From: an uncultured Ruminococcus sp.
Lineage (GTDB): Bacteria > Bacillota > Clostridia > Oscillospirales > Acutalibacteraceae
Length of the DNA stretch: 64,000 nt
Reading direction: 5' to 3'
Assembly: GCA_902778175.1 (NCBI GenBank)
Contig: CACYWT010000003.1
Location: 1-64,000, forward strand
Part shown: positions 25,989 to 35,185 of the stretch, one piece after another
Layout: each line of letters opens with the position of its first letter
Numbering within the stretch: position 1 is the stretch's first letter
The notes under the pieces: generated by a model
The model's database searches: none
What the model saw: only the letters and a program-made list of their open reading frames with translations
What the model was told of the DNA's origin: nothing
Translations under genes and position numbers: made by a program

Positions 25989-26030
25989 GTAAGCAGACTG
26001 ACAATCAGTTTGCTTACATTTTTGTTTTTA
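25987..26030 (+). promoter_or_regulatory. 15-bp inverted repeat at the MarR promoter: operator and/or terminator
   Basis: The arms 25987-26001 and 26005-26019 pair over 15 bp with one G-T pair and a 3-nt loop, followed by a T-rich run to 26029. For read-through from degV it would act as a terminator. For the MarR promoter the expected start (about 25995) is inside the left arm, so the same DNA may serve as the repressor's operator. Confidence 0.7.
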
Positions 26031-26046
26031 TCAGGAGGTGTTTTGT

Positions 26047-26493
26047 TTGAATAATGAGAAATATATTGAGGTTGAGATCAGTAAGACCAACAATATTCTC
26101 AAGCGGAAATGCAAAAACAGCGAATTTTCGCGGAAGCTCGACGAAGCAACGGGAAAGAACGCCTGGATAATCGGATTCATAGCCGATCATCAGGATCGGG
26201 ATATCTTCCAGAGAGATATTGAGGATATGTTTTCGATCCGCCGCTCAACCGTATCAAGTATGCTGAAGCTTATGGAGAAAAAAGGTCTTGTTATCCGTGA
26301 AAGCGTAAGCTGCGATGCAAGACTCAAAAAACTCAGTCTGACGCCCAGGGCATGGGAGATACATAAGCAGATGGTAGAAAATCTGAGGTATAACGAACAA
26401 AAGCTTTGCAGGGGACTTACCGAAGAAGAAAAAACGATTTTTTTTTCGGTGCTTGAAAAGATCCGCAGCAATGCCATAGAGGAGGCGGAATAA
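26047..26493 (+). CDS. MarR family transcriptional regulator
   Basis: A 148-residue winged-helix regulator. The recognition region reads DIFQRDIEDMFSIRRSTVS then MLKLMEKKGLVIRESVS and the wing DARLKKLSLT, all typical of MarR. The GTG at 26038 overlaps the AGGAGG site (26033-26038), so TTG 26047, 8 nt after it, is the likely start. It overlaps the first ABC exporter gene by 1 nt. By its position it probably represses its own operon in response to the exporter's substrate; that is inference. Confidence 0.9.
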   Translation: MNNEKYIEVEISKTNNILKRKCKNSEFSRKLDEATGKNAWIIGFIADHQDRDIFQRDIEDMFSIRRSTVSSMLKLMEKKGLVIRESVSCDARLKKLSLTPRAWEIHKQMVENLRYNEQKLCRGLTEEEKTIFFSVLEKIRSNAIEEAE

Positions 26494-28226
26494 TGATAAA
26501 ACTTCTTTCCAGAAGCATAAGGGAATACAGGACGCCCTCGCTGCTTGCGCCCTTATTTGTAACATTAGAGGTAATAATGGAAGTACTTCTTCCTTTTCTG
26601 ATGGCTGATCTGATAGATAACGGCGTAAATAAGAACGATATGGAATATATTCTGCGCACAGGGCTGATGCTTGCGGGAGTAGCATTTTCAGCGCTTCTGT
26701 TCGGAATACTGTCAGGACGCTTTGCCGCAAAAGCATCTGCCGGATTTGCAAAAAATCTGCGTCATGATATGTTCTACAAGATCCAGCAGTATTCTTTTTC
26801 AAATATTGATAAATTCTCATCTTCAAGCCTTGTTACAAGACTGACTACTGATATTACCAATGTACAGAATTCATATCAGATGATAATTCGTATCGCAGTC
26901 CGCGCACCGTTCATGATGATCTTTGCAATGATAATGTCATTCAATGTCAACGCCCAGCTTTCATGGGTATTTGTAGCGTTTATTCCTGTGATCGCGCTCG
27001 GACTCGGACTTGTCATTCGCTTTGCGCATCCTGTTTTCAGCAGGGTATTCAAAACCTATGATAAACTCAATAATGTTGTTCAGGAAAACCTCCACGGGAT
27101 CAGAGTTGTAAAATCCTTTGTTCGCGAGGATCACGAGGTCGAGAAGTTTTCAAAAATATCGGACGTCATATATAAGGATTTTTCCAAGGCGGAAAAGATC
27201 GTAGCCTTCAATATGCCGATCATGCAGGTATGTATTTATGCCTGCATACTGATCATATCATGGTTCTCGTCGCAGAATATAGTATTCGGATCAATGACGA
27301 CAGGTCAGCTTATCAGTATGATGACATATGTATTCCAGATCCTGATGAGTCTTATGTTCATATCAATGATAATGGTAATGGTCGTATTGTCAAAAGCTTC
27401 TGCCGAGCGTATTGCCGAGGTACTGAATGAAGAACTTGATCTTACAAACGGAGAAGAACCGCTGACATCGGTCAAAAACGGAGAAATAACTTTTGAAAAC
27501 GTCAATTTCAGCTATTCGGGAAAGAAAGACAAGCTTTGTCTGAAGGATATCAATCTGAAGATAAGATCAGGAGAAACAGTTGGTATCATAGGCGGTACGG
27601 GTTCATCGAAATCAAGTCTTGTTCAGCTTATACCGAGGCTTTATGATGTGACTGAGGGAAGAGTTACTGTCGGCGGGGAAGATGTCCGCCGCTATGATAT
27701 TGAAACCCTGCGTGACAGTGTTGCTATGGTATTGCAGAAGAATGTGCTTTTCTCCGGAACGATCAAGGAAAATCTCCGTTGGGGCGATCCGTCTGCGACG
27801 GACGAAGATATCCAGCGTGTATGCCGCCTTGCACAGGCAGAGGATTTCATACTCCGTATGCCCCAGAAATATGATACATATATTGAACAAGGCGGAACTA
27901 ATGTTTCCGGCGGACAAAGGCAGCGTCTTTGTATTGCAAGAGCATTGCTGAAAAAGCCCGAAATACTTATTCTCGATGATTCGACAAGCGCGGTTGATAC
28001 CAAAACAGATAGGCTTATCAGAAAAGCATTCCTTGAGGAAATACCCGATACAACAAAAATAATCATTGCCCAGAGGATATCCAGCGTACAGGATGCGGAT
28101 AAAATAATTATTATGGATAAGGGCAGAATAAATGCAGTGGGAACTCACGAGGAACTCCTGAGATCCAATAAGATCTATCAGGAAGTATATTATTCTCAGC
28201 AAAAAGGAAGTGAAGAAAATGCCTGA
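26493..28226 (+). CDS. Heterodimeric ABC exporter, half 1 (degenerate ATP site)
   Basis: A 577-residue half transporter with six membrane helices (about 15-310) and an ATPase domain. Walker A is GGTGSSKSS, with Ser372 where glycine is usual; signature VSGGQRQRLCIARAL is intact; Walker B ILILDDSTSAVD has Asp in place of the catalytic Glu. In the LmrCD/BmrCD/TM287-288 type, one partner has exactly this Glu-to-Asp change, so this protein holds the non-hydrolysing site. The substrate is unknown; a MarR partner suggests drugs or toxic metabolites. Overlaps the next gene by 8 nt. Confidence 0.93.
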   Translation: MIKLLSRSIREYRTPSLLAPLFVTLEVIMEVLLPFLMADLIDNGVNKNDMEYILRTGLMLAGVAFSALLFGILSGRFAAKASAGFAKNLRHDMFYKIQQYSFSNIDKFSSSSLVTRLTTDITNVQNSYQMIIRIAVRAPFMMIFAMIMSFNVNAQLSWVFVAFIPVIALGLGLVIRFAHPVFSRVFKTYDKLNNVVQENLHGIRVVKSFVREDHEVEKFSKISDVIYKDFSKAEKIVAFNMPIMQVCIYACILIISWFSSQNIVFGSMTTGQLISMMTYVFQILMSLMFISMIMVMVVLSKASAERIAEVLNEELDLTNGEEPLTSVKNGEITFENVNFSYSGKKDKLCLKDINLKIRSGETVGIIGGTGSSKSSLVQLIPRLYDVTEGRVTVGGEDVRRYDIETLRDSVAMVLQKNVLFSGTIKENLRWGDPSATDEDIQRVCRLAQAEDFILRMPQKYDTYIEQGGTNVSGGQRQRLCIARALLKKPEILILDDSTSAVDTKTDRLIRKAFLEEIPDTTKIIIAQRISSVQDADKIIIMDKGRINAVGTHEELLRSNKIYQEVYYSQQKGSEENA

Positions 28227-30102
28227 CAAGAAAAAAATGGGACGTCTGAAAAACCCCGGTGCGGTAATAAAACGGCTTCTCAGCTATCTGAAAGGCTATA
28301 CCTTCCGTTTTGTTATCGTACTGATCTGTATTGTGATAAGCGCGGCAGCAGGTGCGCTAAGCTCCATGTTTATACAGATATTGATTGATAATTACATTAC
28401 TCCGATGATGGGTCTGTCAGATCCTGATTTCAGCGGTCTGCTCAAAATGTTATTTGTAATGGGTGCAGCCTTTCTTATAGGAGCGCTTGCCGGTCTTGCA
28501 TATAACCGTTTAATGGTTACTATCTCACAGGGAATACAAAAAAAGATCCGCGATGAACTTTTTGCTCATATGCAGACTCTTCCGATATGTTATTTCGATA
28601 CACATTCACACGGTGATGTGATGAGCCGTTATACGAACGATATAGATACCCTGCGCCAGATGATGTCAATAAGTCTTCCTCAGATGTTCTCGTCTGTAAT
28701 AACGATCATTACGGTTTTTGTTGCAATGATATCCCTGAATGTTTATCTGACATTGTTTGTACTTGCATTCGTATTTATCATGCTTTTCATAACGAAGAAG
28801 ATCGCTGCCGGAAGTGCGGTTAATTTCATCGCGCAGCAGAAAGAGCTTGGAGATGTCAACGGCTATATTGAAGAAATGATAAACGGACAGAAGGTAATAA
28901 AGGTATTCTGTCATGAAGAGGAAACAAAGAAAGAATTTGACAAGCGAAACGAAGCCCTTTGCAAGAGCGCGACATCTGCAAATACCTATGCGAATATACT
29001 GATGCCGATAATGAATAACCTCGGTAATCTGCAGTACGTTCTTATCGCAATAGTCGGCGGCGCGCTTGCTATTTACGGGATAGCGCCTATTACGGCAGGA
29101 ATCATCGCATCATTCCTTCAGCTTTCAAAGAATTTCACCCGTCCATTCAGCGAGATCTCCCAGCAGATAAATGCAGTCATCATGGCACTTGCCGGAGCGG
29201 AGCGCATATTCGAGCTGATGGATGAGGAAAGCGAACAGGACGAAGGCTATGTAACCCTTGTAAATGCAAAATATGACAAGGACGACAACCTTACCGAATC
29301 CGGAGAAAGAACTGAAATGTGGGCATGGAAGCATCCCCACGGCGATGGTACGGTAACATATACCAGACTGTGCGGAAATATAGTAATGAAAGAAGTCGAT
29401 TTCGGATATACTCAGGAAAAGACCGTACTTCACGACATTTCGCTTGATGCGCAGCCGGGTCAGAAGGTAGCCTTTGTAGGTGCGACAGGTGCCGGAAAAA
29501 CAACGATCACTAATCTTATAAACCGATTCTATGATATTGCCGACGGAAAGATACGCTATGACGGTATCAATATCAACAAGATCAGAAAAACCGATCTGCG
29601 CCGTTCGCTCGGAATAGTATTGCAGGATGTTCATTTGTTTACCGGTACTGTTATGGATAATATAAGATACGGCAAGCTTGATGCGAGCGACGAGGAATGT
29701 ATCGCTGCTGCCAAGCTTGCAAACGCCCATGATTTCATATCAATGCTGCCCGATGGATATGATACGGTTATTACGGGCGATGGGGGACAGCTTTCCCAGG
29801 GACAATGCCAGCTCATATCCATTGCAAGAGCTGCGGTTGCCGACCCGCCCGTAATGATTCTCGACGAAGCGACCTCAAGTATAGATACCCGTACCGAAGC
29901 TCTTGTTCAGAAAGGCATGGACGGGCTGATGTACGGCAGAACTGTATTTGTTATTGCTCACCGTCTGAGTACGGTACAGAATTCGGATATGATAATGGTT
30001 CTTGATCTCGGAAGAGTGATCGAAAGAGGCACACACGATCAGCTCATAAAACAAAAGGGCAAATATTATCAGCTTTATACCGGCGCTTTTGAATTATCAT
30101 GA
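28219..30102 (+). CDS. Heterodimeric ABC exporter, half 2 (catalytic ATP site)
   Basis: A 627-residue half transporter with a hydrophilic N-terminus, six membrane helices and an ATPase domain with Walker A GATGAGKTTITNL, Walker B VMILDEATSSID (catalytic Glu present) and switch FVIAHRLSTV. Its signature is LSQGQCQLISIARA, off the LSGGQ consensus, which again fits the partner of a degenerate exporter pair. About 40 extra residues precede the ATPase domain (around residues 350-400). I choose ATG 28219 rather than GTG 28210, which is too close to the AAGGAA site. Confidence 0.93.
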   Translation: MPDKKKMGRLKNPGAVIKRLLSYLKGYTFRFVIVLICIVISAAAGALSSMFIQILIDNYITPMMGLSDPDFSGLLKMLFVMGAAFLIGALAGLAYNRLMVTISQGIQKKIRDELFAHMQTLPICYFDTHSHGDVMSRYTNDIDTLRQMMSISLPQMFSSVITIITVFVAMISLNVYLTLFVLAFVFIMLFITKKIAAGSAVNFIAQQKELGDVNGYIEEMINGQKVIKVFCHEEETKKEFDKRNEALCKSATSANTYANILMPIMNNLGNLQYVLIAIVGGALAIYGIAPITAGIIASFLQLSKNFTRPFSEISQQINAVIMALAGAERIFELMDEESEQDEGYVTLVNAKYDKDDNLTESGERTEMWAWKHPHGDGTVTYTRLCGNIVMKEVDFGYTQEKTVLHDISLDAQPGQKVAFVGATGAGKTTITNLINRFYDIADGKIRYDGININKIRKTDLRRSLGIVLQDVHLFTGTVMDNIRYGKLDASDEECIAAAKLANAHDFISMLPDGYDTVITGDGGQLSQGQCQLISIARAAVADPPVMILDEATSSIDTRTEALVQKGMDGLMYGRTVFVIAHRLSTVQNSDMIMVLDLGRVIERGTHDQLIKQKGKYYQLYTGAFELS

Positions 30103-30118
30103 CATATACGGAGGAGCT

Positions 30119-30460
30119 ATGAAAAATTATCTGATCTGCTATTATATATTGCAGCAATGTCTGTTTGAAACTCTTGAGGATGATATTGCGCAGCTGCTGT
30201 CAAAAATGTCCCCGGAATCAACTGATGACGGAACACCGGCTGATCCGAAGACATATCAGAGATGGTATAAAGTAATTGATTCCGACAATATGAACGATGA
30301 CGAAATAAAAAATAAAATTGCTCACAGGCTTGAACTGACTGCATATGAGGTTCCGAAAACCATAGAACTGTTGCAGAATACGGATATAAGCTATTATATC
30401 TATCAGGCAAGGGAAAGAGCAGAAGAATTTCTGAGCGAAAACAATATAAAGGAGGAGTAA
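30119..30460 (+). CDS. Hypothetical protein
   Basis: I do not recognise it. The 113-residue protein is acidic and looks soluble and helical, with a hydrophobic start (MKNYLICYYILQQCLFETL) that is too short and polar to be a clear membrane segment. Start ATG 30119 follows GGAGGAG. It lies 16 nt after the ABC exporter and 2 nt before the ArsC-like gene, so it is probably co-transcribed with both. Confidence 0.7.
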   Translation: MKNYLICYYILQQCLFETLEDDIAQLLSKMSPESTDDGTPADPKTYQRWYKVIDSDNMNDDEIKNKIAHRLELTAYEVPKTIELLQNTDISYYIYQARERAEEFLSENNIKEE

Positions 30461-30462
30461 AA

Positions 30463-30813
30463 ATGCTTTTTATAGAATATCCGAAATGCACTACCTGCAA
30501 AAAGGCAAAAAAATGGCTTGATGATCACGGGATAGAATATACCGACCGTCATATCAAGGAGGAAAATCCGACATATGAGGAACTTGAAAAATGGACGCAG
30601 CAGAGCGGACTTCCGCTGAAAAAGTTTTTCAATACCAGCGGAATGTTGTACCGTGAAATGCAGCTTAAGGACAAACTCCCGGATATGACAGATGAGGAGA
30701 TGCTGACTCTGCTTTCAGGTGACGGTATGCTTGTAAAACGTCCTCTGATCGTTGACGGTGAAAAAATAATTGTTGGTTTCAGGGAAAAAGAGTGGGAAGA
30801 AAAATTACTGTGA
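30463..30813 (+). CDS. ArsC/Spx family thioredoxin-fold protein
   Basis: A 116-residue member of the arsenate reductase/Spx superfamily. The N-terminus MLFIEYPKCTTCKKAKKWL has a CxxC redox pair (Cys9, Cys12), and LVKRPLIVDG near the C-terminus is the family motif with the conserved Arg. Such proteins with YPKCTTC are usually named Spx/MgsR-like or YffB-like, and true arsenate reduction is unlikely with no ars genes around. Redox sensing or thiol chemistry is the safest guess. Confidence 0.85.
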   Translation: MLFIEYPKCTTCKKAKKWLDDHGIEYTDRHIKEENPTYEELEKWTQQSGLPLKKFFNTSGMLYREMQLKDKLPDMTDEEMLTLLSGDGMLVKRPLIVDGEKIIVGFREKEWEEKLL

Positions 30814-30828
30814 TGACCGGAGGTTCCA

Positions 30829-32784
30829 ATGAAGGATTTTTTACCGATCTGTAAGGAAGATATGATTAAGCGCGGATGGGAACAGGTGGATTTCGTCTAT
30901 GTCATAGGAGATGCATATGTGGATCATCCGTCCTTCGGACCTGCAATAATAAGCCGTGTACTCGAATCAGAAGGATATAAGATAGGGATAATCTCCCAGC
31001 CTGACTGGAAAGATGAAAACAGTATAGATGTTTTTGGCGAACCGCGTCTGGGTTTTCTTGTTTCGGCAGGAAATATGGATTCAATGGTAAATCATTATTC
31101 CGTTTCAAAAAAACGCCGTTCAAAGGACTATTTTACTCCCGGAGGAGAAATGGGTAAAAGACCCGATCATGCCACTGTCGTATACGGGAACCTGATACGA
31201 AGGAAGTATAAGAAAAAACCGGTAATTATCGGCGGTATAGAGGCAAGTCTGAGAAGAATGGCTCATTATGATTACTGGGACGATTGTCTTAAGCGTTCGG
31301 TACTTCTGGATTCACAGGCGGATATTATTTCCTACGGTATGGGGGAAAGGTCTGTTGTAGAAATTGCAGATTCCCTCAACAGCGGTATTCCGGTAAATGA
31401 GATAACCTTTGTCAGGGGAACTGTTTTTAAAACGAAAAGTCTGGACGGATTGTATGATTATATCACTCTTCCTACCTATGACGAGCTTTGCGCAGATAAA
31501 CTCAATTATGCAAAAAGCTTTTATATACAATACTGCAATACAGACGCTTTTTCCGGCAAATGCCTTGCAGAACCGTATCCCGGAGGAGTATATGTCGTTC
31601 AGAACCCGATGTCGCCTCCTCTCAGCACAGAGGAAATGGACAGAGTGTATGCTCTGCCTTATATGAGGAATTATCATCCCGTATATGAAAAGTACGGCGG
31701 AATAGATGCGATAAAGGAAGTCAAATTCAGCCTTATCAGCAACCGCGGATGTTTCGGCGGCTGTAATTTCTGCGCGCTTACATTTCATCAGGGGAGAATA
31801 ATCCAGACGCGCAGTCATGAATCCATTATAGAAGAAGCGAAAACTATTATTAAAGATCCGGAATTCAAGGGTTATATACATGACGTAGGCGGTCCGACAG
31901 CGAATTTTCGTCATCCAGCCTGCAAAAAACAGCTTACAAAGGGAGTCTGCGCGAACAGACAGTGTCTTTTCCCGAAACCCTGTCCGAATCTTCAGGTCGA
32001 TCATTCTGATTATCTTTCGCTTTTGCGCAAACTCAGGGAACTGCCCGGAGTAAAGAAAGTATTTATACGTTCAGGTATCCGATTTGATTATATCATGGCT
32101 GATCCTGACGAAACATTTTTTCGTGAGATGTGCGCCCATCATATCAGCGGACAGCTGAAGGTAGCGCCGGAACATATCTCCGATACGGTCCTGAAAACTC
32201 TCGGAAAACCCGAAAACAGCGTTTATAGGGCGTTCTGTAAAAAATATGCAGCAATCAACAAGAAACTCGGCAAACCGCAGTATCTTGTTCCGTATCTTAT
32301 GTCGTCACATCCCGGTTCGACGCTGAAGGAAGCGATAGAGCTTGCTGAATATCTCAGGGATAATCATCTCAGTCCCGAGCAGGTTCAGGATTTTTATCCT
32401 ACACCGTCAACTATTTCGACCTGTATGTATTATACGGGTGTCGATCCCCGTACAATGAAGCCTGTATTTGTCGAGCATAACCCCCACGGCAAAGCAATGC
32501 AGCGCGCTCTTATACAATATAAGAATCCTAAAAACTATGATCTTGTCCATGAAGCCCTTGAGCTTGCTCACCGCACCGATCTGATAGGCTTTGATAAAAA
32601 ATGTCTTATCAGACCACGCGGCTCAGGCGATAAGGCGGCGAACAGTATTAAAAAAACAAACAAACAGACAAAATTCAAAACATCTGCCGAACAGAAATAC
32701 GGAATTTCATTTGACAAGTATGACAAAATGAAAGAAGCCGAAAAGGAACGTTCGAGGGATAACCGTGCAAAACGCAGAAAATAA
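30829..32784 (+). CDS. YgiQ family radical SAM protein
   Basis: A large (651 residues) radical SAM enzyme. The N-terminal domain has the conserved PDHATVVYGNLIRRKY and PVIIGGIEASLRRMAHYDYW; the radical SAM core holds the CxxxCxxC cluster motif in RGCFGGCNFCALTFHQGR; the C-terminal region has QDFYPTPSTISTCMYYTG and a lysine-rich tail. The reaction catalysed by YgiQ proteins is not established. It ends the string that begins at the MarR promoter or is transcribed with the small genes upstream. Confidence 0.93.
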   Translation: MKDFLPICKEDMIKRGWEQVDFVYVIGDAYVDHPSFGPAIISRVLESEGYKIGIISQPDWKDENSIDVFGEPRLGFLVSAGNMDSMVNHYSVSKKRRSKDYFTPGGEMGKRPDHATVVYGNLIRRKYKKKPVIIGGIEASLRRMAHYDYWDDCLKRSVLLDSQADIISYGMGERSVVEIADSLNSGIPVNEITFVRGTVFKTKSLDGLYDYITLPTYDELCADKLNYAKSFYIQYCNTDAFSGKCLAEPYPGGVYVVQNPMSPPLSTEEMDRVYALPYMRNYHPVYEKYGGIDAIKEVKFSLISNRGCFGGCNFCALTFHQGRIIQTRSHESIIEEAKTIIKDPEFKGYIHDVGGPTANFRHPACKKQLTKGVCANRQCLFPKPCPNLQVDHSDYLSLLRKLRELPGVKKVFIRSGIRFDYIMADPDETFFREMCAHHISGQLKVAPEHISDTVLKTLGKPENSVYRAFCKKYAAINKKLGKPQYLVPYLMSSHPGSTLKEAIELAEYLRDNHLSPEQVQDFYPTPSTISTCMYYTGVDPRTMKPVFVEHNPHGKAMQRALIQYKNPKNYDLVHEALELAHRTDLIGFDKKCLIRPRGSGDKAANSIKKTNKQTKFKTSAEQKYGISFDKYDKMKEAEKERSRDNRAKRRK

Positions 32785-32862
32785 TGTCATAAAAGATTTT
32801 GTACAGATTTTTTCTTATTTATTATCAATTTGTAAATTCGTAGAGTAAAAGCGCACAAACCG

Positions 32863-32891
32863 TTGATTTTATGGCAGGAATATGCTAATAT
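32863..32891 (+). promoter_or_regulatory. Promoter of the nfeD-SPFH pair
   Basis: TTGATT (32863-32868), 17-nt spacer, TAATAT (32886-32891) with an extended -10 TG (32883-32884). It lies 38 bp before the NfeD start. Confidence 0.6.
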
Positions 32892-32928
32892 AATAGCAAT
32901 ATGATATCCTTGGAACGGAGGTGTAGTT

Positions 32929-33357
32929 ATGCTGGGAATCTGGATTATCATAATTGTAATAGCCTGTGTTATGGAGATCGCAACTCAGTTGCAGCTTGTA
33001 TCAGTATGGGCGGCAGTCGGCGGCGTTGCTGCACTTGTCGCGGATGTTTTCGGTGTTGATGACAGAATACAGATAGTTATATTCTTTGTCGTTACTTTCG
33101 CATTCCTTGCGGTCACAAGACCGATAATACGACGGTTTACGAAAAACGTAGAGAATGTACCGATGAACGCCGATATGAATATAGGCAAAACAGGCCGTGT
33201 TACAAAAATAGTTGATGAATCGTCCGGGATTTTTCGTGTAAATCTTTCGGGTGATGACTGGTCGGCAGTTACAAAAGACAGGATCGTTCCTGAGATAGGT
33301 TCGTCTGTTAAAGTTGAAAAGATCGAAGGCGTCAAGCTTATTGTTTCTGTCATCTGA
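32929..33357 (+). CDS. NfeD-like membrane protein
   Basis: A 142-residue short NfeD protein: two or three membrane helices (about 4-66) with QLVSVWAAVGGVAALVADVF, then an OB-fold domain (about 83-142, from IGKTGRVTKIVDESSG). NfeD proteins work with SPFH proteins in membrane microdomains, and an SPFH gene follows 20 nt later. This short form lacks the ClpP-like protease domain. Confidence 0.88.
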   Translation: MLGIWIIIIVIACVMEIATQLQLVSVWAAVGGVAALVADVFGVDDRIQIVIFFVVTFAFLAVTRPIIRRFTKNVENVPMNADMNIGKTGRVTKIVDESSGIFRVNLSGDDWSAVTKDRIVPEIGSSVKVEKIEGVKLIVSVI

Positions 33358-33377
33358 TTGTTTTAGGAGGTTTTTAT

Positions 33378-34457
33378 ATGAATATTGGAGCAGGTGTCAT
33401 TGCGCTTATCGTTATAGGCGTAATAGTATTATTGATAATTATCAAGAATATCAATGTTGTACCTCAGTCAAATGCATATGTTATAGAGCGTTTCGGTACG
33501 TTCTATACGATATGGGGAAACGGGATACACGTCAAGGTCCCCTTTATGGACAGAGTTGCAAGGAGGGTATCGCTCAAGGAGCAGGTCGTCGATTTTGAAC
33601 CCCAGTCCGTTATCACAAGAGATAACGTATCAATGAAAATTGATACCGTAGTCTATTATCAGATCACCGACCCCCGTCTTTATACCTATGGTGTGGAAAG
33701 TCCTATAATGGCTATCGAAACTCTCTGCGCTACGACGCTGCGTAATATCATAGGCGAGCTTGAGCTTGACAGTACGCTCACCTCCCGTGACAATATCAAT
33801 GCCCGTATCCGCGAGATACTTGATGAGGCTACCGATCCCTGGGGTATCAAGGTCAAGAGAGTAGAGCTGAAAAACATTCTTCCGCCCCGTGAGATTCAGG
33901 TCGCAATGGAAAAGCAGATGAAGGCTGAGCGCGAACGCCGCGCAAGGATCCTTGATGCAGAAGGTGAAAAGACAAGCCAGATACTTGTCGCAGAAGGTCA
34001 TAAAGAGGCAGCTATCCTTCGTGCGGACGCTATCCGTGAAACAAAGATCCGTGAGGCACAGGGTGAAGCAGAAGCTATCCTTGCCGTACAGAAGGCATAC
34101 GCGGACAGTCTTCGTATGTTGAATGAGGCTTGTCCTTCTGATAAGGTAATAGCTCTGAAAAGCCTTGAAGCATTTGAAAAGGCAGCGGACGGACGCGCTA
34201 CAAAGATCATCATTCCTTCCGAGATACAGTCAATGGCAAGTCTTGCGACAGTGCTCAAAGAGCTTGTCGTTGAAGGTGAGCTTGATAATGAAAAAAAGTC
34301 AAAGCCGTCTGTGCAGATAGAAAATATGCCGTCACCTGAAAAGATCAGTCCGGCTCCGGTTCAGAACAGCTTTAATGCGCCGGCAAGACCGATCAGGGTC
34401 GAAAAGCCTGTACCGCCGACTTTCCCGAATCAGGGAGCGCCCGGCTTTAATCAGTAA
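33378..34457 (+). CDS. SPFH/Band 7 domain protein (QmcA/stomatin-like)
   Basis: A 359-residue membrane-anchored scaffold protein. One N-terminal helix (about 3-24) is followed by the SPFH domain: VVPQSNAYVIERFG, FMDRVARRVSLKEQ, VYYQITDP, TLRNIIGELELDSTLTSRD and GIKVKRVELKNILPP. A long helix (about 170-260, Ala/Glu rich) mediates oligomer formation in this family. The C-terminal 60 residues are a Pro/Asn-rich, probably disordered tail. Paired with NfeD it likely organises a membrane microdomain. Confidence 0.93.
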   Translation: MNIGAGVIALIVIGVIVLLIIIKNINVVPQSNAYVIERFGTFYTIWGNGIHVKVPFMDRVARRVSLKEQVVDFEPQSVITRDNVSMKIDTVVYYQITDPRLYTYGVESPIMAIETLCATTLRNIIGELELDSTLTSRDNINARIREILDEATDPWGIKVKRVELKNILPPREIQVAMEKQMKAERERRARILDAEGEKTSQILVAEGHKEAAILRADAIRETKIREAQGEAEAILAVQKAYADSLRMLNEACPSDKVIALKSLEAFEKAADGRATKIIIPSEIQSMASLATVLKELVVEGELDNEKKSKPSVQIENMPSPEKISPAPVQNSFNAPARPIRVEKPVPPTFPNQGAPGFNQ

Positions 34458-34511
34458 TAATCTGTAGTATTAATATGATCCCGGAAGAAACAGTTTAATT
34501 GAAATACCGGT

Positions 34512-34548
34512 TGCAAGGACGAAATTTTATTTCGTCCTTGCATTTTTT
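34512..34548 (+). terminator. Terminator of the nfeD-SPFH pair
   Basis: A perfect 14-bp stem (34512-34525 with 34529-34542) with a TTT loop is followed by six T. The right arm also contains the -35 of the purE promoter. Confidence 0.92.
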
Positions 34549-34566
34549 ATCAATATAGGATAAAAT
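34538..34566 (+). promoter_or_regulatory. Promoter of the purine operon
   Basis: TTGCAT (34538-34543), 17-nt spacer, TAAAAT (34561-34566). The -35 lies in the right arm of the preceding terminator. The leader of about 85 nt to purE has a 7-bp hairpin (34579-34585 with 34604-34610) but no sign of a guanine riboswitch. Confidence 0.65.
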
Positions 34567-34658
34567 GTATAAAGGGAATCTGTAATGATCTCATTCAAGG
34601 TTTTTACAGAACCACTAAAGTAATATTTTTTTCAATATGAAAACAGGAGAGAAAGCTT

Positions 34659-35174
34659 ATGTCAGAACAAAAAAAGGTAGCTGTCATTATGGGCAGCGAC
34701 AGTGATTTCCCGACCGTTTCGGGAGCTATCAAAACACTGGACAGCTTTGGTGTCCCTTTTGAGGTACATATCATGTCAGCGCACCGTACACCCGAAAAGG
34801 CTGCGGAATTTTCCGCAAATGCAAGAGAAAACGGATTCGGTGTGATCATCGCAGCAGCAGGAAAGGCTGCGCATCTTGCAGGCGTACTTGCAGCACATAC
34901 GACAATTCCGGTCATCGGTATTCCGATCAAATCATCTACTCTTGACGGACTTGATGCTCTTCTTGCAACAGTACAGATGCCCAAGGGTATCCCGGTAGCG
35001 ACCGTTGCAATAGACGGCGCTGATAATGCAGCTATTCTTGCGGTTCAGATGCTTGCGCTTTCTGATGATGCTCTTGCTGCGAAGCTTGCTGCCGAAAAGG
35101 AAAGCATGAAATCGGGAGTAGCAGCAAAAGATGAAGCTATAAAGCAGAAGGTAAATGAGCTTATTAATAAGTAA
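34659..35174 (+). CDS. purE: N5-carboxyaminoimidazole ribonucleotide mutase (PurE)
   Basis: Converts N5-CAIR to CAIR in purine synthesis. The start VAVIMGSDSDFPTVSGA, the active-site stretch HIMSAHRTPEKA, and IAAAGKAAHLAGVLAAHT are class I PurE marks. At 171 residues it is normal size. The partner purK is not in the window. It is the first gene of a seven-gene operon and has a strong AGGAGAG ribosome site. Confidence 0.96.
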   Translation: MSEQKKVAVIMGSDSDFPTVSGAIKTLDSFGVPFEVHIMSAHRTPEKAAEFSANARENGFGVIIAAAGKAAHLAGVLAAHTTIPVIGIPIKSSTLDGLDALLATVQMPKGIPVATVAIDGADNAAILAVQMLALSDDALAAKLAAEKESMKSGVAAKDEAIKQKVNELINK

Positions 35175-35185
35175 GGAGTCTTTTT

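Noticed and set aside
30463-30813. True arsenate reductase
   Set aside because: The CTTC redox pair and family motif fit Spx/YffB-like proteins equally well, and no ars genes are present.
34567-34658. Purine riboswitch upstream of purE
   Set aside because: The leader is only about 85 nt, with one 7-bp hairpin; I do not see the paired loops and junction of a guanine/adenine aptamer.
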